Numbered from the stretch's first letter, positions 16,638 through 25,448 are shown. The stretch is 64,000 nt of DNA from an uncultured Tateyamaria sp. (GCF_947503415.1 NZ_CANNDS010000002.1:186001-250000); one strand, 5' to 3'. Notes: a model not told the origin generated them from the letters alone. Made by a program: numbers and translations.

Positions 16638-19306
16638 GGATCTAGCTCCTTGTCCTCTTCATACTCTATCTCGACCGCTGGCATGTCATCCGCTTCAATG
16701 CGCACCGCGAGGCTTGGGGGCGCCGCCGGTTCCAGCGTGATGCACGGGTCCCGGTCGGGTTCAGCGACGACACGCAGACGTGGTTGTGGCGCGTATATCT
16801 CCGGGCCCGTTGTGCCGATGCGCCGGGAGCCGCGCTGACGTGCAACCATGAGCCCGAGGCCGATCACCCCCAGAACAAGCCCACCCATCCAAACCCAAGG
16901 CGGAACGCCAAGCCCCGCCGTGGCCGGTCGAAACAGCATCACCTGCGAATTTGAAAGCGTTCGGCCAGAAGCGTCCTGCGCCTCGATCATGAGCTCACGG
17001 CGCTGGCCGGGTTCAGGCATGTTGATCTCACCAAGCCAGGCGGCTCCATTAAAGCGACCACGCGCCAGCACTTGGTTGGTGCCTGTGTCTGTCACAACGA
17101 TCAGCGCGGTGTCCGCCGGGTTGAGAACCTCGACCGAGAGCCGCGTGGCACTTGCCTCAACCTCGAACCCGTCCGGCGAAGTGACGAGCAGTCGGACAGG
17201 TCTCGTGACGGCCGGGCGGGCCAGCACGATCCGGGCGGACGCATAGGCCCTGCCATCGCGGCCCATCGCCATGATTTCCAAAGGCTGTGTTGCGCCCGGC
17301 TCCGGCATATTGATCCGAAGCTCCGCCCTGCCCTGTCGCACGGCGCTCTGGGCCCGCATAGGCTGATCCGATCCGCCACCGGCGGCGCGCGCTATTATGG
17401 TCTCTATCCAGTCCGCCCCGGTCGTAACATTCGCCTCTGCGGTCATGACGTCTGTGTCCGCCTCAAACAGTCCGGTTGGCCGCACTTCCAGACGGACAGC
17501 AGGGCGTTCAACGCGCACAGCGTCTTCTGCAAGTATCTTGCCGCTGCGGTCGACAGCCTGCACGTGGAATACATACGCCTCGCCGGGCGGTGGCATTTCT
17601 TGGGAGCTGTCCCAAAGCCCGTTTCCAACAGGACGGCGCGCCAACTCGACCATGTCCGGCGCTCGCCGAAGGATCAGCTCCGAAACCGCCCCGGCGCGTT
17701 CCAGCACGATTTTCAGTTGCACACTCGACGCGTCGACCATTTGCCCCGCCGCACTTTCTACTGTCAGGCGCGGCGGAACGGGCGGCTCCGAGCGGGTCAG
17801 AGTCACAGTTTGCTCTGCGAGCGTGCGACCGCTTCGATCGAGCGCTACGAACATCACCCTCTCTGCCTCGCCCTGCTCAGGCGATGGGAGTGTCAGAATT
17901 TCCGAACCGCCGTCAAAAAACTGACCAACCGCCTCCGCACCGCGCATGCGGGCTTCGATTTGCGAAACGGCGGAAGCTCCGCTCGGGATGGTTACTCTGA
18001 ATTCGGCGCGGTCCGTATCAACGCGCACCACGCCCGAAGGGCTCACATTGATCTGCACAGGCGGACGGATCAGGCGGAAAGCCGCAGTGTCGCGCGCATT
18101 TCCTTCTGGCCCAAGGGCCTGCACCCGGTAGCTCGCCGTTTCGCCCGGCTGCGGCATCTGCAAATCGAACGAAAGCGGCTGCCCACGCCATTGCCGTATC
18201 TGGTCATTGATACTCGGCCCTGTGATGCGGATCGATCTCGTGGGCCCGGCCTGCAGCAAACCAATGCGAACGTTTGTGCGGGGCGCATCAATTTCGATCA
18301 CGGCCGGAACATCCAGTCTCACAGGCTGAACGGCCAGGCATGCGCGGCTCAATTCGTCTCGCAGGTCGGCCCATCGGATACGACCCGCGTTGAAGATGTC
18401 CATTCGACCACCAAGATATCCGCCAATGGCCGTACACGTATTGGGTCCCAGTGCACCGTCGCTTCCTCCCGGCGATTGGCCGACACAGGCAAGGTTTTCC
18501 TGCACCTCCCTGACCAGCGTATTGCTCACGGCCACACGCGGGCCGCACCAAGGCAATAACCTCACCGTGACAGTCGCGCGCGCCGTCAGCCCCGCAGAAT
18601 TCGTCGCCAAAATCGTGGCGGTCTGGTCGTTGAAATCGCGCGGCAGATTGACTGTTGCAGAATAAGTGGCCGCCCCCTGAGACGCGGTCATGCGCACGCG
18701 GCTGTTATCCGGGTAGACGAGAAAGACCGATTGGATACCGCTTTCGGCATCGAAAATCCGTGCTCTGACCGCAGCGGTGCGGCCCTGGCCTTCCACCACC
18801 TGCGCCTGAGGCGCGATCGTCGGGGGCGTTCTATCGACGCGTTGGACATCATCGTCGTTGTCGTTGCGCCCGACATCGTCATCCGGATTTGGCCTGTCGG
18901 TGTCAGACGTCGTGCTGCCCGCGTCCAACCGCCTGCTGAGTTGAGCGAAATCGAAGTCGCCGCCAATAAACACATCACACACGCCAGTTCTTAACGCGGT
19001 GGAGGCTTCGGGAAACCGAATAAGCGCCGTATTAAGGTCTTCGCGTCTTAGCCGCGCAACAACCTCTCGGGTCGACGAGCAGGTTTTGACTTTTCCTAGA
19101 AAATCCTGAACATCCGTGGGCCGTGTCAGCATGACCACCACAAAAGCACCTGCCATGAACCTGGAGGCATCGGCGACATAAAGGCCTGAATACCCTGGAA
19201 TTGGTTCGGCACCACGGGGTCCATCGCGTGTGGACTGCGCCGTCGCATGCCCCGCCGGGTAGACCAGCAGGCAAATGGCCAGGAAAAAGCTCCAAAATAC
19301 GCGCAT
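16634..19306 (-). CDS. Large secreted beta-repeat protein with C-terminal membrane anchor
   Basis: The product is 890 residues from ATG 19306; a TTG six codons upstream is less likely. It has a signal peptide (MRVFWSFFLAICLLVYPAGH, cleavage near ATAQ) and an acidic Asp-rich linker (about 130-155). A peptidoglycan-binding-like helical unit follows (LVREVQENLACVGQ, then DGALGPNTCTAI). At least five beta-sandwich units then repeat, marked by MPEPG or PQPGE turns followed by a DxxGR strand. Near the end are a membrane span (VPPWVWMGGLVLGVIGLGLM) and a short acidic cytoplasmic tail. It is probably an inner-membrane-anchored periplasmic or cell-wall-contacting protein. The downstream coupled gene is its likely partner. 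I know no named family for the whole. Confidence 0.72.
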   Translation of the reverse strand: MRVFWSFFLAICLLVYPAGHATAQSTRDGPRGAEPIPGYSGLYVADASRFMAGAFVVVMLTRPTDVQDFLGKVKTCSSTREVVARLRREDLNTALIRFPEASTALRTGVCDVFIGGDFDFAQLSRRLDAGSTTSDTDRPNPDDDVGRNDNDDDVQRVDRTPPTIAPQAQVVEGQGRTAAVRARIFDAESGIQSVFLVYPDNSRVRMTASQGAATYSATVNLPRDFNDQTATILATNSAGLTARATVTVRLLPWCGPRVAVSNTLVREVQENLACVGQSPGGSDGALGPNTCTAIGGYLGGRMDIFNAGRIRWADLRDELSRACLAVQPVRLDVPAVIEIDAPRTNVRIGLLQAGPTRSIRITGPSINDQIRQWRGQPLSFDLQMPQPGETASYRVQALGPEGNARDTAAFRLIRPPVQINVSPSGVVRVDTDRAEFRVTIPSGASAVSQIEARMRGAEAVGQFFDGGSEILTLPSPEQGEAERVMFVALDRSGRTLAEQTVTLTRSEPPVPPRLTVESAAGQMVDASSVQLKIVLERAGAVSELILRRAPDMVELARRPVGNGLWDSSQEMPPPGEAYVFHVQAVDRSGKILAEDAVRVERPAVRLEVRPTGLFEADTDVMTAEANVTTGADWIETIIARAAGGGSDQPMRAQSAVRQGRAELRINMPEPGATQPLEIMAMGRDGRAYASARIVLARPAVTRPVRLLVTSPDGFEVEASATRLSVEVLNPADTALIVVTDTGTNQVLARGRFNGAAWLGEINMPEPGQRRELMIEAQDASGRTLSNSQVMLFRPATAGLGVPPWVWMGGLVLGVIGLGLMVARQRGSRRIGTTGPEIYAPQPRLRVVAEPDRDPCITLEPAAPPSLAVRIEADDMPAVEIEYEEDKELDP

Positions 19307-19675
19307 CTCAAATCGCCTTGGCAAGCCACGGGCAAAAGAAAAACTTCAGCAATGGGTAAAGGATAGCATGAAAGCCATCATCGCACCAATGATGCCCGCC
19401 TGCCCTCTCTCGTGACACGCATTGACGTTCCCCCCTCGCCCGACAAAACATTACTGCGCAACCCAAACCGGGCCAGATCGCTCAATTGATCAGATAGCGT
19501 GGTCTACGTGTTGTCATTTGGTGTGAAGCGCGAGGGATAGGATGTGCCGCAGCCACCTGCGAGCCGTCCAGCTTCTACGTAGCCACACCAAGAGCGACAA
19601 TACGTCATAGCATCTTGGTCATGAACTTGAAGACGCACCAGCCATCGTCAATGCAATCAATCACAGGCTGGATGC
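19307..19675. other. Divergent intergenic region
   Basis: About 370 bases separate the minus-strand repeat-protein gene from the GbsR-type regulator. It has no coding frame of note and is less GC-rich than its surroundings. It must hold the promoter of the minus-strand gene, but no convincing -35/-10 pair or repeat was found in it. Confidence 0.4.
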
Positions 19676-19683
19676 GTGTCTGT

Positions 19684-19711
19684 TGACTTTCTGACCGCAA
19701 TGTCAGATATT
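19684..19711 (+). promoter_or_regulatory. Candidate promoter of the GbsR-type regulator
   Basis: TTGACT at 19684-19689 is followed after 16 bases by GATATT (19706-19711). This is a plausible housekeeping promoter that would start transcription close to the ATG at 19718, giving a leaderless or near-leaderless mRNA. The -10 element overlaps the 20-bp palindrome. Confidence 0.35.
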
Positions 19712-19728
19712 TCTGTCATGACAGAAAT
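19709..19728. promoter_or_regulatory. 20-bp perfect palindrome at the regulator start (operator candidate)
   Basis: ATTTCTGTCATGACAGAAAT reads identically on both strands. It spans the ATG at 19718 and touches the candidate -10 box. Its position and symmetry are those of an autoregulatory site for a MarR/GbsR dimer. Confidence 0.6.
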
Positions 19729-20278
19729 TAAAGCATACACCGAATCTCCCGCTCAGACCCAATTCATCCTGTACTGGGGTGATATGGGCAGCCAATGGGG
19801 CGTGAACCGATCAGTGGCGCAGATACAGGCCCTCCTGTACCTCAGCGCAACGCCTTTGAACGCCGAACAAATCTCCGAACGGCTGGGCATTGCCAGGTCA
19901 AACGTGTCGAACTCACTCAAGGAGCTCGTCAGTTGGAAACTTATCCGTCGCGTGCCAATTCCCGGCGACCGGCGCGAGCATTTCGAGGCAGAATGCGATG
20001 TCTGGGAGATAGCGACGCGCGTCGCACAGGGCCGCAAGGAACGTGAAATTGACCCCGCAATGCGGGTGCTGTCCGATTGCGTTGCCGCAGCCGAAACCGA
20101 AGACAACCCGGATCCGGTCGCCCTCGCCCGTATGAAAGACATGCAGGATTTCCTGAATGTCGTGGACACTTGGTACGACCAGATGCTGGGTGTTCCGAAA
20201 TCCAAGCTGAAGATGCTGATGAAGATGGGCAACAAGGTGATTTCCCTGCTCTCCATCACCGGGAAGAAATCTGAGTAG
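19718..20278 (+). CDS. GbsR/MarR-family transcriptional regulator
   Basis: From ATG 19718 the product is 186 residues; upstream starts at 19700 (ATG) and 19676 (GTG) are possible. The family signature FILYWGDMGSQWGVNRSVAQ opens the winged-helix domain. It is followed by LSATPLNAEQISERLGIARS and NVSNSLKELVSWKLIRRV (recognition helix) and by the wing PGDRREHFEAE with CDVWEI. The C-terminal helices contain a dimerisation region. I prefer 19718 because homologues have about 10-15 residues before the FILxxG motif. It heads an operon with DUF4166, DCC and saccharopine-dehydrogenase-like genes. Autorepression through the palindrome is likely. Confidence 0.85.
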   Translation: MTEIKAYTESPAQTQFILYWGDMGSQWGVNRSVAQIQALLYLSATPLNAEQISERLGIARSNVSNSLKELVSWKLIRRVPIPGDRREHFEAECDVWEIATRVAQGRKEREIDPAMRVLSDCVAAAETEDNPDPVALARMKDMQDFLNVVDTWYDQMLGVPKSKLKMLMKMGNKVISLLSITGKKSE

Positions 20279-20326
20279 CGGGCGCACCTCGCCCTTTGTT
20301 CCCAGTTCTTCCCGAAAGTTACGATC

Positions 20327-20974
20327 ATGCAAGTCTGCCCTGTGCCCCATCCCGAACTGCCGCTGGAGGATCACCGTTTCAGTGATCTTCTCGGGCACGC
20401 AAGCTGGATGAAGTTGCCCGCGGCCGTCCGGCGCCGTTTTGGCAAGCGTGTGCGGGGTGGTGCCAGCGTCGCGTATCAGGGCGTCGTGACCCACATGCAC
20501 ATGAACTGGTCCGGTTGGGTTTTGGCCCAAGCGACCCGATTGATTGGTGCCCCGCTGCCCTATGACCGCAGCTGTGTCGGAAAACCCGCCGTCGTGATCG
20601 TCACCGAAGACATTGCAGGCCGCGGCCAGTTCTGGATCCGCCAATATGGTCGCGCCTCCGGTTTTCCTCAGATGATCCACAGTTCCAAACGGTTCGCAGG
20701 TGTCACCGGGATCGAAGAATACATCGGTTACGGGATCGGCATGGCCTTGCGTGTTGTAGAAGAGAACGGCGCACTCCTGTTCAAGAGCGATCACTATTTC
20801 CTGTCGGTCTTTGGCAAACGCATCAAAATCCCGAAGCCAATTGCGCCCGGAGACCTTGTCATTGGCCATCACGACTTGGGCGCTGGCCGGTTTCGGTTCT
20901 CGATGCGGCTGCGCCATGCCGTGTTTGGCAACGTCCTGAGCCAGGACGCCGAGTTCCAGGACGCAAAGGAATGA
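20327..20974 (+). CDS. DUF4166-like protein
   Basis: This 215-residue soluble protein carries the DUF4166 layout. It has LPAAVRRRFGKRVRGGASVAYQG near residues 30-52, a WIRQYGR strand around 100, and a late beta-rich region (GRFRFSMRLRHAVFG). The family is uncharacterised and often found beside saccharopine-dehydrogenase-like proteins, as here. Its stop overlaps the ATG of the DCC gene (ATGA at 20971). No signal peptide is seen. A role in lipid or cofactor chemistry would be speculation; the operon context is the main clue. Confidence 0.75.
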   Translation: MQVCPVPHPELPLEDHRFSDLLGHASWMKLPAAVRRRFGKRVRGGASVAYQGVVTHMHMNWSGWVLAQATRLIGAPLPYDRSCVGKPAVVIVTEDIAGRGQFWIRQYGRASGFPQMIHSSKRFAGVTGIEEYIGYGIGMALRVVEENGALLFKSDHYFLSVFGKRIKIPKPIAPGDLVIGHHDLGAGRFRFSMRLRHAVFGNVLSQDAEFQDAKE

Positions 20975-21381
20975 CGGCCATGCAAAACACCGCGATCTGG
21001 CTTTTTGACAGCCAATGCCTGCTGTGCAGCCGTGGCGTTCAATACACGCTGCGTCACGAAAAGGACGCGACCATACGGTTTGTCGCCATCCAATCGGGCG
21101 AAGGCCGTGCGTTGGCCCGCCAGCACGACATCGACCCTGACGACCCAACCACCTTCCTGTTCATCGAAGAGGGTACCGCGCTCGAAGCCTCGGATGCCGT
21201 GATTGCATTGGCACAGCATTTGAAGCGGCTCGGGTGGATCGCACGGCTCTGCCGCTTTATCCCACGCCCCCTGCGCGATGCGGCGTACCGGATGATTGCA
21301 CGCAATCGCTACGCCCTCTTTGGCAAGACGGATGCGTGCATCATCCCCTCTGCCGAACAGCGCCACAGGTTCGTCTTGTGA
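20971..21381 (+). CDS. DCC1-like thiol-disulfide oxidoreductase family protein (DUF393)
   Basis: This 136-residue protein has the family motif as FDSQCLLCSRGVQYTLR (residues about 12-28), keeping the CxxC pair with DSQ instead of DGV/DG. The thioredoxin-like core continues with IRFVAIQSGEGRALA and ends with the usual IPRPLRDAAYRMIARNRYALFG segment. A start at 20980 is an alternative, since both ATGs are close; 20971 overlaps the DUF4166 stop. Its own stop overlaps the next ATG. Thiol redox activity is inferred from the CxxC motif. Confidence 0.82.
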   Translation: MTAMQNTAIWLFDSQCLLCSRGVQYTLRHEKDATIRFVAIQSGEGRALARQHDIDPDDPTTFLFIEEGTALEASDAVIALAQHLKRLGWIARLCRFIPRPLRDAAYRMIARNRYALFGKTDACIIPSAEQRHRFVL

Positions 21382-22556
21382 TGGCACAGAGCATCCTGAT
21401 CATCGGCGGCACCGGCGTGTTTGGGAAACGGTTGGTGCGCCACCTGTCCAGACAGCCCGACCTTGTCCTTTATGTGTCGTCAAGAAGCGTTGCAAAGGCT
21501 GCGGCGTTCATCAGGTCATTGCCCCACCCACAGGCCGAATTGCGCCCGGTCAAGCTGGACACTCGGGTCAATCTGCAAGAGCAGCTTGATCACATCCAAC
21601 CGCGCATCGTTGTGGATTGCTCCGGCCCGTTTCAAGGGGCGGGCTACGCGACCGCGCAGGCCGTGCTGGAGGCTGGCGCGCATTTCATCGACCTTGCCGA
21701 TGCGCGCGACTACCTTGCAGGATTTGCCAAAGCGCTGGATGCAACGGCACGGCGAAACGGGGTCAGCGCTCTCACCGGCGCAAGCTCCACCCCGGCCCTG
21801 TCGACATGCGTGGCCAAGCATCTCACCGACGGGTGGCAGCGGGTCGATACCATCGATATCGCCATCACACCCGGCGGCAAAAGCGAGGTTGGCCGGTCCG
21901 TCATCGAGGCCATTCTGAGCTACGCCGGCAAGGATGTGCCGCTATGGACCAATGGCAAATTGTCGAAAACCACGGGCTGGCAAAATACCAAAAGGATTGA
22001 TGTGCCGGGCCTCGGGCGCCGCCGGGTGGCGGTGGTCGAAACCTTCGATGCGGAATACCTTGGCCCGCGTCTGAACGTGCAGTCGCGCGTGTCGTTCTCC
22101 GCTGGGCTGGAGTCCGGCATTGAACAACGCGGGATCGAAGCGCTCGCGGCGCTGCGCAAACGCGGGATCATCGGCGCACTCGACGCATTGATCCCGCTGC
22201 TTTTGAAAGCGCGCCGCATCACCCGCATCCCAACATCATCCTCTGGCGGCATGTTGGTGGACATCTGCGGTCTGGACGCAGGCGGGGTAATGACACTGAC
22301 GAAGTGGGCTCTGGTCGCCCGTCAGGATCATGGGCCAAACATCCCGATCCTTCCGGCTGCGGCTGCGATCCGCAAACTCCTGTCAGGGCCTGCAAAACCG
22401 GGCGCTGACTTTGCGCACGCGGTGCTGTCGTTGCCAGACATTCAGGACGAAATGCAGGGCTATGATATCAAGACCGCAACATCCGCCGTCCAAACAAAAC
22501 AAAGCGTCTTTGACAACGCCCTTCGCCCGCATGGAATGAAGGAGCTGCCACAATAA
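21381..22556 (+). CDS. Saccharopine-dehydrogenase-like NAD(P)-binding protein
   Basis: The product is 391 residues from ATG 21381, which overlaps the preceding stop (TGATG). The N-terminal Rossmann fold begins SILIIGGTGVFGKRLVRHL. Other landmarks are VVDCSGPFQGAGYATAQAVL at about 85-105, HFIDLADARDYL, and the ALTGASSTPALS loop. These are features of saccharopine-dehydrogenase-like reductases rather than of true lysine-pathway enzymes. As the last gene of the GbsR-DUF4166-DCC operon, it is the probable catalytic component. The substrate is unknown. An IS remnant begins shortly after its stop. Confidence 0.82.
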   Translation: MAQSILIIGGTGVFGKRLVRHLSRQPDLVLYVSSRSVAKAAAFIRSLPHPQAELRPVKLDTRVNLQEQLDHIQPRIVVDCSGPFQGAGYATAQAVLEAGAHFIDLADARDYLAGFAKALDATARRNGVSALTGASSTPALSTCVAKHLTDGWQRVDTIDIAITPGGKSEVGRSVIEAILSYAGKDVPLWTNGKLSKTTGWQNTKRIDVPGLGRRRVAVVETFDAEYLGPRLNVQSRVSFSAGLESGIEQRGIEALAALRKRGIIGALDALIPLLLKARRITRIPTSSSGGMLVDICGLDAGGVMTLTKWALVARQDHGPNIPILPAAAAIRKLLSGPAKPGADFAHAVLSLPDIQDEMQGYDIKTATSAVQTKQSVFDNALRPHGMKELPQ

Positions 22557-22639
22557 TTGCAGCAATTCCATGGGACATCGGGGCCGATCCTTTGGTCCGT
22601 TTACGCCAATGTCAGATGCGGCACAGGCCCTCTGTCCCG

Positions 22640-22954
22640 GTTGATCGGGTGGATTGGCAAACAGACTTCACCATTATCACGGTTCTCGGATGGGGCTGGT
22701 TCTATCTCAGTACAGTCCTCGACTATGACAGCCGTTACATCGTCGCCTGAACGCTCCGCACCAACCTGCGGACGGAAGACGTGACCGACGCCTTGGGTCT
22801 CGCACTGCAAGTATCCGGCTGTGATCAGCTGCAGGCCGTTCACAAACCACGCCTGCTCAGCGACAATGGGTCCAGCTCTGTTTCGGGCGATCTGGCGGAA
22901 TGGTTGAGCGACAAGGGCATGAAGCCCTCTCGTGGCACGCGTTATCGTCCTTAA
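22640..22954 (+). pseudogene. IS3-type transposase remnant (integrase core fragment)
   Basis: A frame without an ATG translates to the rve-integrase core of IS3-family transposases. It runs through VDRVDWQTDFT, WGWFYLSTVLDYDSRYIVA, an in-frame TGA where Trp is expected, then RTEDVTDALGLAL and LLSDNGSSSVSGDLAEWL. It ends after KGMKPSRGTRYRP. The N-terminal half and the PYHPQTQGK end of the protein are missing. Sequence to about 23045 (TGACGGTGGACAG) may include the old right terminal repeat. It cannot be active. Confidence 0.75.
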
Positions 22955-23139
22955 GCCCGCCGCATAATCAAACCAACCAGATGAGCCAAAGTCTCGCTTA
23001 GGTTAGGCTGCCATTGGTCTTTAAAACCCCTGACGGTGGACAGCTTTGATGCAGGGTGCAGCATTGTCGCTTCCGCAAGGGCCGAACCACGAACTGTGCT
23101 GTCCTTCAGTTCACAAAGTTGAAGGGCTGCCGCGAGACG

Positions 23140-23901
23140 TCAGCCGTCGTTGCCGCGTGGAGGCCGGTCGCCGCGCCCGCCTAGGAAGTCACTCGATACC
23201 GTTCCTTTGAAACAGCGCGGGAAAAATGGATAAGTTTCGGTTGCGAAATAGACATACTGCCCATCCAGCATTGCCCCGTTGCATTCGTCCAGAGTACCGG
23301 ACCCTGCAACAAATTCGTAGTCCTGAACATAGGTACCATCATATGCGCCGCCGGGACCGGATTCGCGTTCCCCAAGTCTCAATTGCCAAGAAGACTGTGC
23401 CGCATCCCCCACATAGTGGATTTCGAACCCGTCCGCAGCATAGCCAAACAGCGTACCGTCTAGCGCGTCCGTCACTGCCGACGGAATGCCGTGATAATGA
23501 TACATCCCGTCACCGTCCACATGCGCGTTCTGAGCATCCATGATCAGCCCGCCGATGCCTTCCACATTCCATCCCGAGGATGGATCGCGCGAATATCCGC
23601 GTTCAGAGGTCGGATCATAGTATTCCGCAGTGCCCGGACGCAGTGGGATACCAGTGACAGCAATACCCGAGATACGGACCCTATCGGTGATGGTGTCGGT
23701 CAGTTCGGGTGTCGCATCCATGCAAAACTGATGTTCCTGCGGCACCACGACGGCACCTTCCCTCCAAGGGCCAGTGTCGTGTTCGGGCAAGCCATCGGAT
23801 GTGATACAGCGCTGATCGCCGTCAACGATCATCGTTACATTTGCTTGAACCGCCGGGGCGGCAAAAAGGATCAAAGCCAAGGTCGTGCTTAGGGTCTTCA
23901 T
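23140..23901 (-). CDS. Secreted YHYH-domain protein
   Basis: The product is 253 residues from ATG 23901, which has the strong ribosome-binding site GGAGGTTATC; an ATG four codons upstream lacks one. A signal peptide (MKTLSTTLALILFAAPAVQA) directs export. The mature protein carries the naming motif GDGMYHYHGIP at about residues 130-140. Also visible are RISGIAVTGIPLRPGTAEYY, GYAADGFEIHY and, near the end, YFPFFPRC-like YPFFPRCFKG. YHYH proteins are a secreted family of unknown function. The C-terminus is Gly/Arg-rich. It stands alone between an IS remnant and a cluster of decayed genes. Confidence 0.82.
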   Translation of the reverse strand: MKTLSTTLALILFAAPAVQANVTMIVDGDQRCITSDGLPEHDTGPWREGAVVVPQEHQFCMDATPELTDTITDRVRISGIAVTGIPLRPGTAEYYDPTSERGYSRDPSSGWNVEGIGGLIMDAQNAHVDGDGMYHYHGIPSAVTDALDGTLFGYAADGFEIHYVGDAAQSSWQLRLGERESGPGGAYDGTYVQDYEFVAGSGTLDECNGAMLDGQYVYFATETYPFFPRCFKGTVSSDFLGGRGDRPPRGNDG

Positions 23902-24327
23902 GATAACCTCCAAGTCTACGGATGATTGCTAAACGGATGGAGACGTCATTTCCGTCGTTCCAATGTTTTGAACGTCCTCGGCCGGTGTCACGGCCTGCTG
24001 ATCATGGGCTACCTAAAAATGAGTTGGGATGTCATCGTACAATCCTGCAGAAACCGACAATCGCGGCCCCGTAGATTTCTGGCACTTTGGGCTCTCTCTG
24101 GACCCTAGCTGCACCATCAACCATCGGCCCCTCTGCAGGACTGCGCTGCCCTTCAGGCGGCTATTCCCGAGGTCTGCATTGCAGCTGTTTGCCGCCATCA
24201 TTACGACCGCAGGCAGTGAATTTGCTCGACCAAGCAATTGGTGAAAATCAACGCAGGCCGGCTATCGCAGCGTTAGGCCCCACCCATCACTTTATAGTTT
24301 TCTTTTCTGACCCGAAGGAGGTGTTAA
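23902..24327. other. Gene-poor stretch before the SRPBCC remnant
   Basis: About 430 bases of mixed composition hold no convincing frame, hairpin or RNA gene. The only clear signal is a strong ribosome-binding site (GAAGGAGG, 24315-24322) at its right end, belonging to the following gene. Confidence 0.4.
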
Positions 24328-24849
24328 ATGCCATCCTGCGACACAATCAGATCAGAGAAAATCGCCGCCGGTTTTCTGGCCAAGGGAAAGCCATTCCAGC
24401 GCAAGGTGCTGGTGTTTCAAAAGGAATACAGCGCGCCGCCCGACATATTGTTCTAGCAGCTCTGTCCGACCCGAGAGGCGGACTGGATCAACGGTTGGAC
24501 AGTGGATCTCATCTATACTGACACAGGGTACGGCGAACCGTTGGCCGTCTCTCGCACCCCTTCATCGAATGCTCTGGCTGCGGGGCTTTGGATCTTGTCA
24601 AGGGTTGAGCCGAACACGCTGCTTGAGGCCACCATGGTTCACGATGGAGGCGACCTTCTTGACCATACTCGGATCGACGTCGTGGATCAGGGGAACGACA
24701 GGACCCATGTAACATGGACGATTACGCTCACAGCGCTCAGTGAGATAGGGAACGCTGTGATCGAGATGGTGCCTGAGGAAACGCCAGATTTCGTTGATGA
24801 ACTTGAGTTTTTTCCGACCCACGGCACGCTCAAGCCGCAGGCAGGCTGA
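24328..24849 (+). pseudogene. SRPBCC (START-like) family gene with internal TAG
   Basis: A 174-codon frame begins at ATG 24328, seven bases after AAGGAGG. Residues 1-42 (FQRKVLVFQKEYSAPPDILF) are followed by TAG at 24454-24456. The same frame then continues with QLCPTREADWINGWTVDLIY and on to 24849. The combined reading matches SRPBCC-type ligand-binding proteins with the CPxREADWI motif, so the TAG interrupts a once-intact gene. The downstream part could restart only at ATG 24634 or later. Loss of function is the simplest view. Stop-codon readthrough and sequencing error are alternatives. Confidence 0.7.
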
Positions 24850-25013
24850 TCAGGCATATCTACCTGGGCCGCGAGACCTAAGTGGCCGCACATGCAGCCA
24901 AATCAAGTTGAAGTGTAGACGCAGTCAGGTTGCCAGTTTTGGCTTTTAGTCAAGCCGCAACACTCCGACATCTGACCGCAATGTGGACCCAAATTGGAGA
25001 TCGACATAAGCGC

Positions 25014-25448
25014 ATGATCGCTCTGGCAAAGCTAGTCGTTGTGGCAAGCCTGCTTGCCAGTTGCCTCGCAGCGGACGGCGACGTCGAGCGGGGAGGTTAT
25101 ACATTCACCACGTACCACCTGAATGAGCAATCAGGCCAGCATGTCGGTATTCTGAAGTTCGACAGCAGCGTTGGAGGGTTCGTTTGCAAGGGAGACGCTT
25201 GGGCGCATTTCGGGTCCGACTGGTCATTGGAGACATGCTTGCTTGCCGAGCCATACGCGATGGGAACTGAAATAGTTGCGGCAAGTTCATGGGTCAGGCC
25301 ACGGCCTGAAAGACTGATCGTGTCATTCGCCACTGACGCGGCCTGCCAAGGATACATCTGCTCAGGCACAGGCGGCGCGAAAGGCACCCGGACGGTTTTC
25401 TATCCCAGTGGCCAGCTCAAGGCATTTTCCCGCCTCAGGACGTCATGA
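25014..25448 (+). CDS. Small lipoprotein, hypothetical
   Basis: From ATG 25014 the product is 144 residues. This start gives a clean lipoprotein signal (MIALAKLVVVASLLASC, Cys17), while the longer frame from 24930 would bury it. GGAGA lies about ten bases upstream. The mature part is beta-rich with four further cysteines (including FVCKGDAW, LETCLLAE and the pair ACQGYIC). Its stop overlaps the ATG of the next gene (ATGA at 25445). The family is not recognised. With its coupled neighbour it forms a two-gene unit of unknown role, probably in the cell envelope. Confidence 0.62.
   Translation: MIALAKLVVVASLLASCLAADGDVERGGYTFTTYHLNEQSGQHVGILKFDSSVGGFVCKGDAWAHFGSDWSLETCLLAEPYAMGTEIVAASSWVRPRPERLIVSFATDAACQGYICSGTGGAKGTRTVFYPSGQLKAFSRLRTS

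Noticed and set aside
17072-18559. A 495-codon open frame opposite the large repeat protein
   Set aside because: The minus-strand gene has a signal peptide, repeats and an anchor; the opposite frame is Arg/His-rich, typical of a shadow.
24454-24456. TAG as a pyrrolysine codon, prompted by the MttB-family gene in the window
   Set aside because: The MttB homologue itself has no TAG, no pyrrolysine genes or tRNA are seen, and the SRPBCC family has no known pyrrolysine. Mutation is simpler.
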